A stretch of DNA of 64,000 nucleotides from Aquabacterium soli (GTDB lineage: Bacteria; Pseudomonadota; Gammaproteobacteria; Burkholderiales; Burkholderiaceae_C), in contig NZ_RSED01000001.1 of assembly GCF_003933735.1 (NCBI RefSeq), positions 62,001 through 126,000 of the forward strand. The letters are read 5' to 3'. A program made the translations under genes and the position numbers. The notes under the pieces were generated by a model. It was not told the origin of the DNA and did no database searches. It saw nothing but the letters and a program-made list of their open reading frames with translations. Positions 11,366-18,117 of the stretch are shown here, piece by piece (position 1 is the stretch's first letter; each line of letters begins with the position of its first letter).

Positions 11366-12927
11366 GCGGTGAATCTCCAGTGCAGGCGGCCATCATCGTC
11401 AAGCGAGGTCGTGCCGGGTTGCCCCACAGGGCTGCGGTCCAGGGCTGTCAGACGTGCGAGCGTGGCCGTGTCCGTGGCGGTCACCCGCGACATCAGGCGT
11501 TGGCCATCCGGTGTGCGCGCGATGACGATGCCGAAGTCGGGCTGGCCCTCGCGGCCATAGACCACCGTGTGTGTTTCAACGGTGGCAGGGCCTTCGTGCT
11601 GATCTGTCAGCGGTGGCACGGGCCCGCGTCGCTGGTCGGCCTGCACCTGAACGCTGTGGTCCGGACGCAGGCGCCCCGGGGGCGGTGGCTGTGTGGACAG
11701 CACCATGGCGTGGTGCTTCGTGACGAACTCGCCCTGGCCGTAGAGCAGGGCGTGTTGCGGCGCATTCGCGGTGTGTTCAGGGGCTTGCCGAAGCCCTCTC
11801 ACCAACGCAGCAACTGCATGTGTCATGTAGTTGTTCAGTGGCGCACCGAAGAAGCTCAGGCCTCCAGTGGCGCTCACCGGCGCATTGGCCGGCAGGCCCA
11901 GGGTGCGGCGCGCCATCTTGGGCACCACGGGGAAGCAGCTGTACAGCTCCAGCAGATCGAAAGGCTTGCCATCGACCAGGCGTTGAGCTTCCTCCAGCAC
12001 GGCCTCCTGCGCGGGGGCATGACCGTAGTGGTCGCGCGCCAGGTAGTCGCGAGGCTCCTGGGCCGAGGCACCACCCCACACGTGGACCATCCGGTCGGGG
12101 GAGATGCCCAGTTCCAGCGCCATCTCCAGGCTGGTCAGCAGCACGGCCGCGCCCATGTTGACCAGCGGGTTGGCCACCATGCGCAAGGTATAGGGCCAGG
12201 CGATCAGGCGGTTGCGCTCACTGGGTGTGGCGATGTCGTCGGGCCCCAGGGCCTGGCGCTGCCAGGCGTGCGGGTTGCGGGCGGCGGCCTGGCTCATCGA
12301 GGACCACAACAGCGCCGATTCCTGCAGCGCCTGTGCGGGGCTCTGGCCCCAGGCGCTCGCCAGGGCGTTCTCGTAAAAGGGGTACACGTTGACGGGGGCG
12401 ACCACCCCGTGGCGCACGGCCTGAGGATGGCAGATGTCGGCGCCGCGCAGCAGGCGTGCACCGGTGTCCTTCGGTGACCAGGGCAGGGAGAGCCCGGCCT
12501 TGGTGGCAGTGGCCACGGTGTGGCTGGACTCGGCACCGACCACGGCCGCCACCGCGCTCTCGCCCGCTGCGATGCGAAGGGCCGCCTCATGCAGCAGCCG
12601 CACGGGTGATTCGCCGCCGGCCGCGGCATAGGCGCGGTGCCGTGGGCGGATGTGCAGGCGCTCGCACAGCAGGGCGGGCGCATCGGCATAAGGCCAGGAG
12701 TGCTCGCACACCACATCCAGTGCATCGATGCCCTGCAGCAAGGCCGTGCCGGCGTGGGGGCGTGCGCCGGCCAGGGCGTCTTCCTGCGCGGCGCGCAGGG
12801 CCGCTTCCATCAGCGCGATCGGTTCCAGCCCATGGGCCGGGTCCTTGTCTCGCCAGGTGATCTCTCCCACGCCGATGATCAACGGCGTGCGGGCCGGATC
12901 GGTGTGGGTGCGTGTGCGGTGCTCCAT
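11362..12927 (-). CDS. thiolase-like protein with C-terminal OB-type domain (TLP1-like)
   Basis: The 521-residue protein resembles the SCP2-thiolase/thiolase-like protein type 1 group. A thiolase fold (about 1-390) is followed by a C-terminal extension (about 400-521; HTVVYGREGQPDFGIVIART) typical of the extra OB-fold domain. Where thiolases carry the nucleophilic cysteine, this protein reads AAAGGESPVRLLHEAALR, without Cys. A thiolase-type GHP motif is not visible either; instead SATGGLSFFGAPLNNYMTHA is seen. Ordinary thiolysis is therefore doubtful; aldol-type cleavage or CoA-ester binding is possible. It is the first gene of the operon, and two regulatory dyads lie between it and the divergent CoA-transferase gene. 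Confidence 0.82.
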   Translation of the reverse strand: MEHRTRTHTDPARTPLIIGVGEITWRDKDPAHGLEPIALMEAALRAAQEDALAGARPHAGTALLQGIDALDVVCEHSWPYADAPALLCERLHIRPRHRAYAAAGGESPVRLLHEAALRIAAGESAVAAVVGAESSHTVATATKAGLSLPWSPKDTGARLLRGADICHPQAVRHGVVAPVNVYPFYENALASAWGQSPAQALQESALLWSSMSQAAARNPHAWQRQALGPDDIATPSERNRLIAWPYTLRMVANPLVNMGAAVLLTSLEMALELGISPDRMVHVWGGASAQEPRDYLARDHYGHAPAQEAVLEEAQRLVDGKPFDLLELYSCFPVVPKMARRTLGLPANAPVSATGGLSFFGAPLNNYMTHAVAALVRGLRQAPEHTANAPQHALLYGQGEFVTKHHAMVLSTQPPPPGRLRPDHSVQVQADQRRGPVPPLTDQHEGPATVETHTVVYGREGQPDFGIVIARTPDGQRLMSRVTATDTATLARLTALDRSPVGQPGTTSLDDDGRLHWRFTA

Positions 12928-12994
12928 GCGGTGTTCTCGACGGTTCTCGGGGGATGGGATGCGGCAGTGTGGCGAGAAGCGTCGCGGGGTGTGA

Positions 12995-13010
12995 TCGTCT
13001 GAAGCGACGA
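12995..13010. promoter_or_regulatory. candidate operator TCGTC-N6-GACGA (site 2)
   Basis: The perfect dyad TCGTC-TGAAGC-GACGA lies 68 bases upstream of the minus-strand start at 12927, in the divergent region shared with the CoA-transferase gene. A second copy is centred 60 bases away. Confidence 0.6.
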
Positions 13011-13054
13011 AATGAGGGGCTTGGAGGTGTGCTGAACACAGCGGCTGGGTGGCG

Positions 13055-13070
13055 TCGTCCGTTCTGACGA
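13055..13070. promoter_or_regulatory. candidate operator TCGTC-N6-GACGA (site 3)
   Basis: The perfect dyad TCGTC-CGTTCT-GACGA lies 97 bases upstream of the plus-strand CoA-transferase start at 13167. Together with site 2 it could control both divergent operons. Confidence 0.6.
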
Positions 13071-13166
13071 TTGATGTGCCTGCCCTGGCGCCCGAAGATC
13101 CCGGCCGAACGTCATTGCGGGTGCCGCGCTGCCTGCATCCGCGCCCCCTACTTTTCGAAAGCTGTC

Positions 13167-14357
13167 ATGACCGCTTCTCCTTCCATGCTCCAAGGCATCC
13201 GCGTGGCCGACATGAGCACCGTGATCTTTGGCCCGTATGCGACGCAGGTGCTGGCCGACCTGGGCGCCGACGTGGTGAAGGTCGAGCCGACCGGCATGGG
13301 CGATGCCATACGCCTGGTGGGCACGCCACCGAAGACGGCGGGCATGAGCCCCATCCACCTGCGGCTGAACCGTGGCAAGCGATCGGTGGATTGGGACCTG
13401 CGCAGTGAAGCGGGCCGCGCGGCCCTGCACAAGCTGATCGAATCGAGCGACGTGTTCATCCACAACGTGCGCGCCGATGCGATGGAGCGCCTGGGCTTCG
13501 GGTACGAGGCCGTGCGGGCGATCAAACCCGACATCGTCTATGTGCACTGCACCGGTTTCGACCAGCGAGGCCCTTATGCCGGCCTGCAGGCCTATGACGA
13601 CATCATCCAGGCCGCTGCCGGCGTGGCGACCTTGCTGCCGCATGTCGATGGCAACCCGCGCCCCCGCTACCTGCCGATGACGCTGGCCGACAAGGTGTCC
13701 GGGCTGCATGCGGCGTACGCGGTGATGGCCGCGTTGGTGCACCGCTTGCGCTCGGGGCAGGGCCAGTTTGTCGAGGTGCCGATGTTCGAGGCGGTGGCCA
13801 GTTTCAACCTGCTGGAGCATCTGTTCGACCGCACCTTCGTGCCGCCCACGGGCCCGGCCCGCTACACCCGGCAGGTGGACCCGACACGCCAGCCCATGCC
13901 GACCAAGGACGGCTGGATCGCGATCGCGCCCTACCTGGACGATCGGTGGGTGCGCTTCTTCGAGGCGGTGGGGCGGGCCGAGGTACTCAAGGAGGCTCGC
14001 TTCATCGATGGGCCCACGCGTCGGCGCAACATGGGCCAGATGTATGAGCTGATGTTCGAGATCACCCCGTCACGCACGACGGACGAATGGCTGACGCTGC
14101 TGGCGGAGATCAACGTGCCTGCGATGCGGGTGAACGACATCGAGGATCTGCTGGTGGATCCGCAGTTGCAGGCCAGCGGGTTGCTGCATCAGCGGGCTCA
14201 TCCGACGGAGGGCGAGTACATCGAGGTGCGGGCGCCGGTGCGGTTTTCCGCGTGGCCGGATCAGGAACTGGAGCCGGCGGCGACGGTGGGGCAGCACAGT
14301 GAGGCGTTGGCGCGGGAGTTGGGGGTGAGTTTGCCCAAGGTCGCTTCCAAGGCGTGA
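13167..14357 (+). CDS. class III CoA-transferase (CaiB/BaiF family)
   Basis: The 396-residue protein is a family III CoA-transferase, which moves CoA between carboxylic acids through a covalent aspartyl-CoA intermediate. Visible are the N-terminal GIRVADMSTVIFGPYATQ, the ADLGADVVKVEP strand, NRGKRSVDWDL, and the catalytic Asp region in QAYDDIIQAAAG. The C-terminal part (VPAMRVNDIEDLLVDPQ) also fits the family. I chose ATG 13167 because the N-terminal family motif begins soon after; the frame reaches 13071 but that extension looks unrelated and would cover operator site 3. The enzyme could activate the island's carboxylic-acid substrate. Downstream is a 418-base gap. Confidence 0.9.
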   Translation: MTASPSMLQGIRVADMSTVIFGPYATQVLADLGADVVKVEPTGMGDAIRLVGTPPKTAGMSPIHLRLNRGKRSVDWDLRSEAGRAALHKLIESSDVFIHNVRADAMERLGFGYEAVRAIKPDIVYVHCTGFDQRGPYAGLQAYDDIIQAAAGVATLLPHVDGNPRPRYLPMTLADKVSGLHAAYAVMAALVHRLRSGQGQFVEVPMFEAVASFNLLEHLFDRTFVPPTGPARYTRQVDPTRQPMPTKDGWIAIAPYLDDRWVRFFEAVGRAEVLKEARFIDGPTRRRNMGQMYELMFEITPSRTTDEWLTLLAEINVPAMRVNDIEDLLVDPQLQASGLLHQRAHPTEGEYIEVRAPVRFSAWPDQELEPAATVGQHSEALARELGVSLPKVASKA

Positions 14358-14775
14358 TTGACTGATTCTGGCTGTTTGAAGGCTCGTGCGCTTTTTCGTG
14401 AGAGCGCGGGGCACGGGATGTGGTGGCAGCCGTCCGGGCTTCAATGTTGGCGGTTCCGCCTTCGGCGTGACTGCCCTGTGCTGCTCACGTCGAGGTGGCG
14501 CCGCCCAACTCACTGCGCGTCCTGCGGACGCTCCGTTCAAACAAGGGCGGCGAGTCAGTCAACGAAGCGCGCTGCGCGCGCCCCCACCTCGCCGCTGCGC
14601 TGCTCGGCGCCAACAAGGCGCCCGGCCGTCTGCCCCCACATCCCTTTTGTGCCCCGCTGGTGGCGTGCACAGAGGTGGCATGCGGTGAGCGGGGCACCCA
14701 GGCCAGAGTCCCCCTCAGGCCCCGCCCCGCGCGCTCACGACAAAGCGCCAGAACAAACGCAGACAAAGAAGGTCA
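14358..14775. other. 418-base gene-free spacer between convergent operons
   Basis: No open frame here has family similarity that I recognise, and the frames that exist are rich in Arg/Pro/Ala as expected of shadow frames. The central part (14492-14590) folds into a branched set of inverted repeats described separately. The last part (about 14700-14775) is A/C-rich and contains no T-run terminator that I can identify. Confidence 0.6.
14492..14590. repeat. branched inverted-repeat element in spacer (REP-like candidate)
   Basis: An outer pair GAGGTGG (14492-14498) / CCACCTC (14584-14590) encloses two hairpins. The first has CGCCGCCC (14499-14506) pairing with GGGCGGCG (14545-14552), with an inner perfect hairpin GCGTCC-TGC-GGACGC (14517-14531). 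The second is GCGCGC-TGC-GCGCGC (14567-14581). The three-armed layout resembles REP/BIME-like or other dispersed intergenic elements. Only one copy is in this window, so its repeat status is inferred. Confidence 0.4.
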
Positions 14776-15789
14776 TCAGATCAACTCCACGGCAGCCTGG
14801 GCAAACGCAGCCGACTGCCGTCCCACAGCAACGGCATCCTCTGCAAACGCATTCCCGCTCTGCGCCCGCGCACTGATCCCTTCCAGGATCACTGCGAACC
14901 GGAACAGCGAAAACGCCAGGTGGAAGTTCGACACCCCATCGCCCCGCCCACTGCATGCCTGGTAATGCCCCAGGTACTCCGCCTGCGTCGGCAGCCCCAA
15001 GGCCGCCAGATCCAGCCCCCGCAGCCCATCGAAGGCACTGGGCGCCGTGTGCCAGGCCATCGCGCTGTAGGCCGCATCGGCCAAGGGGTGCCCCAGTGTC
15101 GACAGCTCCCAGTCGAGCACGGCGATCACCCTCGGTTCGTTCGGGTGGAACATCAGGTTGCCCAGGCGGAAATCACCATGCGCGATGGTTGTCTCGTCGC
15201 CCGGCGGGGTGTGCGCCGGCAACCACTTGATCAGGCGCTCGATGTTCGCGTCCTCGCGCGTGCGTGAGGCCTGCCACTGCCGTGTCCAGCGGTTGATCTG
15301 CCGGGCGAAGAAATTGCCTGGCTTGCCGTAGTCGGCCAAGCCCAAGGCGGCCCAGTCCACCGCGTGCAGGCGCGCCAGCGTCTCGGCCATGGCCAGCCAG
15401 CAGGCGCGGCGTTGCGCGGGCGGCAGCTCCGGGATGGACTGGCTGGACAGCACACGCCCTTGCAGCCTGTCCATCACATAGAAGGGTGTGCCGATCACGC
15501 CGCGGTCTTCGCAGAAGGCGCGCATGCGCGGCACAGGCACGTCGGTGTCGGCCAGGGCCTGCTGGATGCGGAACTCCCGGTCCACCGCATGCGCCGATGG
15601 CAGCAGCTCGCCCGGCGGCTGCTTGCGCAACACCAGCGCGGCCTCGTCGAAGTTCGCGAAGAAGGTGGGGTTGGATTGCCCGCCATGGATGCGCTCCAGG
15701 CGCATCGGCCCCTGGGCGCCCGGCACATGCTGCGCCAGCCAGGTCTGCAGGCGGCTGGCGTCCTGCGCGTTCAACACGGTGGCAGTCAT
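14776..15789 (-). CDS. APH-family kinase, acyl-CoA phosphotransferase (LvaA/ACAD10-N-like)
   Basis: The 337-residue protein has a protein-kinase-like aminoglycoside phosphotransferase fold. The N lobe has GGQSNPTFF and a Lys in ALVLRKQPPGELL. The catalytic loop is HGDFRLGNLMFHP (His-x-Asp-x5-Asn) and the metal site is VIAVLDWELSTLGHP. The sequence pattern RKQPPGELLPSAHAVDREFR matches kinases fused to or encoded with acyl-CoA dehydrogenases (human ACAD10/11; LvaA of Pseudomonas levulinate catabolism), which phosphorylate 4-hydroxyacyl-CoA. Antibiotic resistance is therefore unlikely. The start at 15789 overlaps the stop of the alcohol dehydrogenase by ATGA. The partner ACAD is probably the gene at 9377. 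The substrate is inferred from family and context. Confidence 0.85.
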   Translation of the reverse strand: MTATVLNAQDASRLQTWLAQHVPGAQGPMRLERIHGGQSNPTFFANFDEAALVLRKQPPGELLPSAHAVDREFRIQQALADTDVPVPRMRAFCEDRGVIGTPFYVMDRLQGRVLSSQSIPELPPAQRRACWLAMAETLARLHAVDWAALGLADYGKPGNFFARQINRWTRQWQASRTREDANIERLIKWLPAHTPPGDETTIAHGDFRLGNLMFHPNEPRVIAVLDWELSTLGHPLADAAYSAMAWHTAPSAFDGLRGLDLAALGLPTQAEYLGHYQACSGRGDGVSNFHLAFSLFRFAVILEGISARAQSGNAFAEDAVAVGRQSAAFAQAAVELI

Positions 15790-16886
15790 GCCGCGTCCAT
15801 GGTGATGATGGGTTTGATGGTGCTGCCGTCCCGGCAATCGCGCACCGCCTCGTTGATGGCGTCCAGCGGGTAGACCTTGCACATGCGCTCGAAGGGCAGT
15901 TGCCCTGTGCGTTGCAGCTCCACCAGTTGCGGGATGAACAGGCCCGGCACGCTGTCGCCTTCGATGGAGGCGCGGATGGTGCGGCCACCCAGCAGCAGGC
16001 CCGCATCCAGCGGCACCTTGACCGTCGGAGGGGGCAGGCCCAGCATCAGGCTGGTGCCCGTGCGGTGCGTGGCGGCCACCGCCTCGGCCATCACGGCAGG
16101 CACGCCGGTGGCATCGACGGCAAAGTCGACGCCGCCGGCCACCAGGGTCTGCACCCGCGCGGCGCTGGAGGTGTCGTCCACCTTGATCAGGTCGGTGGCG
16201 CCGAAGCCGGCGGCCATGTCGAGCCGGGTGCCGTGCAGATCGATCGCGATGATGCGCCCGCACCCCGCCAGGCGCGCGGCCATCACGGCCGACAGTCCGA
16301 CGGCGCCCAGGCCGAACACCGCGATGCTGCTGCCCGCGGAGGGCTTGAGCACGTTGAGCACCCCACCCGCGCCGGTCTGCACGCTGCAGCCCAGCGGCGC
16401 CAGCGCAGCCAGCGGCACGTCGCCGCGCACGCGCACGGCATCGCGCTCTCGCACCAGCGCATGTGAGGCAAAGGACGACTGCCCGAAGAAGCCTGCGGAC
16501 ACGGGCTGACCTGCCGCATGGTGCGCGCAACGCCCGTCGGGACGGCGCACGGCCAGGTTCAGCTGGCGCGCGGTCTGGCAGTAGGCCGGGCGCCCTGCCT
16601 GGCAGGTCGGGCAGTGACCGCACGCCGCGAAGCTCAGCACGACATGGTCGCCTGCGCGCACCCGGCTGGCCTGAGGCCCGACGCGCTCGACCACGCCCAC
16701 CCCCTCATGCCCCAGGATGGCGGGCAGGGGATAGGGCATGTGCTGGTCCAGGGCGACCAGGTCGGTGTGGCACATGCCCGTGGCCACGAGACGCACAAGC
16801 ACCTCATCGGCCAGGGGCTCGTCGAGATCGACCGCTTCGATGCTGAATCGACCGGCTTCGCGGGTGACGGCGGCACGGATCTCCAT
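15786..16886 (-). CDS. zinc-dependent alcohol dehydrogenase (aryl/benzyl type)
   Basis: The 366-residue medium-chain dehydrogenase oxidises an alcohol with NAD(P). Catalytic zinc ligands are in TGMCHTDLVAL and ILGHEGVGVVE. The structural zinc site is CGHCPTCQAGRPAYC. The Rossmann motif is VFGLGAVGLSAVMAARLAG, and the Asp in IIAIDLHGTRL favours NAD. Similarity to the benzyl-alcohol/geraniol-type group is suggested by the long structural zinc lobe. It is the first gene of a two-gene operon with the APH-type kinase. Two regulatory dyads lie in the divergent region with the MpaB-family gene. It may oxidise the primary substrate alcohol or a side-chain hydroxyl. Confidence 0.9.
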   Translation of the reverse strand: MEIRAAVTREAGRFSIEAVDLDEPLADEVLVRLVATGMCHTDLVALDQHMPYPLPAILGHEGVGVVERVGPQASRVRAGDHVVLSFAACGHCPTCQAGRPAYCQTARQLNLAVRRPDGRCAHHAAGQPVSAGFFGQSSFASHALVRERDAVRVRGDVPLAALAPLGCSVQTGAGGVLNVLKPSAGSSIAVFGLGAVGLSAVMAARLAGCGRIIAIDLHGTRLDMAAGFGATDLIKVDDTSSAARVQTLVAGGVDFAVDATGVPAVMAEAVAATHRTGTSLMLGLPPPTVKVPLDAGLLLGGRTIRASIEGDSVPGLFIPQLVELQRTGQLPFERMCKVYPLDAINEAVRDCRDGSTIKPIITMDAA

Positions 16887-16968
16887 GGTGTTTGTCTTCC
16901 TTCTGAGGGCGGTTGCGGGACAGGTGCAGATGTCAGCCGATCCTAGGAAAACAAGGGCCCGACACCCA

Positions 16969-16984
16969 TCGTCGCTTCAGACAA
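16969..16984. promoter_or_regulatory. candidate operator, one mismatch (site 4)
   Basis: TCGTC-GCTTCA-GACAA matches the island dyad at nine of ten arm positions. It is 83 bases upstream of the alcohol dehydrogenase start and 33 bases (about three helical turns) from site 5. Confidence 0.45.
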
Positions 16985-17001
16985 ATGCCGTTCATCCCGA
17001 A

Positions 17002-17017
17002 TCGTCGGAAATGACGA
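17002..17017. promoter_or_regulatory. candidate operator TCGTC-N6-GACGA (site 5)
   Basis: The perfect dyad TCGTC-GGAAAT-GACGA lies in the divergent region between the alcohol dehydrogenase (minus) and the MpaB-family gene (plus), about 87 bases before the latter. Confidence 0.6.
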
Positions 17018-17103
17018 TGGCTGCAAGGGGGCGCGCTCTCTAGCGTGCAGCGACGCTGCCGGTCCGCGGCCAGCGTTTCAGCATGAACACGGAGCACGAC
17101 GAG

Positions 17104-18117
17104 ATGAGCGAGAACCTACCCACCGGCGCCGCAGGCTGCCCTTTTTCAGTGCCTGAGCGCGGGCCCGGTCCCGAGTACCGGCGCTGGCTCGGGCTGTGGC
17201 GCAACCCTGCCGTGCAGCGCGAGATCGAATCGCTCGACGCCAGGCGCGATTGCCAGCGCATCGTCTACCTGCTGACGGCCTACGAGTTCCCGGCCGACAT
17301 GCAGCGCTCGACCGAGCTGGCGCTGTTCCACACCTATGGCAGCCAGACCGTCTCGGCCCTGCTGGACCGCACCAAGCAGTTCAGCAAGCATGGCCAGAAG
17401 CGCTACGACGATACCCGCCTGTTGATCGCGCAGTACATCGAAAGCGGTTGGGAGGCCGACAAGGGCCGGCGCTCCATCGAGCAGATGAACCACATCCACT
17501 CCTTCTACCGCATCGAGAACGAGGACTTCCTGTTCGTGCTGTGGACCTTCCTGGATTTCCCGACCCGCTGGCTGCAGGACTACGGCTGGCGCGCGATGAC
17601 CGCCCATGAGCGCGAGGCCTGGTTCCACTACTGGATCGAGATCGGGCGGCGCATGAACCTCCAGGACATCCCCGCCACCTGGGCCGAGTTCGACGCTTTC
17701 GTGGCCGAGTACGAATCGCGCAAGCTCAAGTACGCGGTGGGCAACGAGCGAGTGGCGCAGGCCACCATCGACATCATGGCGGCCTGGTTGCCCAAGCCCC
17801 TGCGCTTCGCCGTGAAGCCGGCGGTGGCGGCGCTGGTGCCTGACCGGCTGCTGCCCGCCGTGGGGCTGTCAGCGCCGCCTTCGTGGCTGAAGGCCGTGAC
17901 GCATGGCGTGCTCAAGGCCCGCGCCGCCATCAAGCGCTTCGTGCCGTACGAGGGCTATCCCACCTTGCTGTCCGATGGGCTGAACCGCACCTACCCCGGT
18001 CACTGCTACCGCATCGAAGAGCTGGGCCCGGACTTTGCGCACCGCCCCAAAGGCGGCAAGGCCCCGGGTGATCAGCCCGAGGCCCTGCATGAGGAGGCGC
18101 CCGCTCAGCGCGGCTGA
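17104..18117 (+). CDS. MpaB-family oxygenase (DUF2236, Lcp-related)
   Basis: The 337-residue protein belongs to the DUF2236/MpaB family, which includes mycophenolic-acid MpaB (prenyl side-chain oxidative cleavage) and is related to rubber-cleaving latex clearing protein. The family core is visible in RSIEQMNHIHSFYRIENED followed by FLFVLWTFLDFPTRWLQDYG and by AHEREAWFHYWIEIGRRMNL. I prefer ATG 17104 because GGAG lies nine bases upstream; ATG 17083 in the same frame is an alternative. It stands alone between dyads 4/5 and a convergent pump gene whose 3' end it overlaps by 13 bases. Oxidative cleavage of an isoprenoid-like chain would fit the island, but this is inferred. Confidence 0.8.
   Translation: MSENLPTGAAGCPFSVPERGPGPEYRRWLGLWRNPAVQREIESLDARRDCQRIVYLLTAYEFPADMQRSTELALFHTYGSQTVSALLDRTKQFSKHGQKRYDDTRLLIAQYIESGWEADKGRRSIEQMNHIHSFYRIENEDFLFVLWTFLDFPTRWLQDYGWRAMTAHEREAWFHYWIEIGRRMNLQDIPATWAEFDAFVAEYESRKLKYAVGNERVAQATIDIMAAWLPKPLRFAVKPAVAALVPDRLLPAVGLSAPPSWLKAVTHGVLKARAAIKRFVPYEGYPTLLSDGLNRTYPGHCYRIEELGPDFAHRPKGGKAPGDQPEALHEEAPAQRG

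Noticed and set aside
14358-14876. Several plus-strand open frames of about 100-170 codons in the spacer
   Set aside because: They have no ribosome-binding site or recognisable domain, and the inverted repeats account for the composition.
14776-15789. Aminoglycoside resistance gene
   Set aside because: The kinase motifs are shared, but the N-terminal RKQPPGELL pattern and acyl-CoA context fit the ACAD-associated phosphotransferases.
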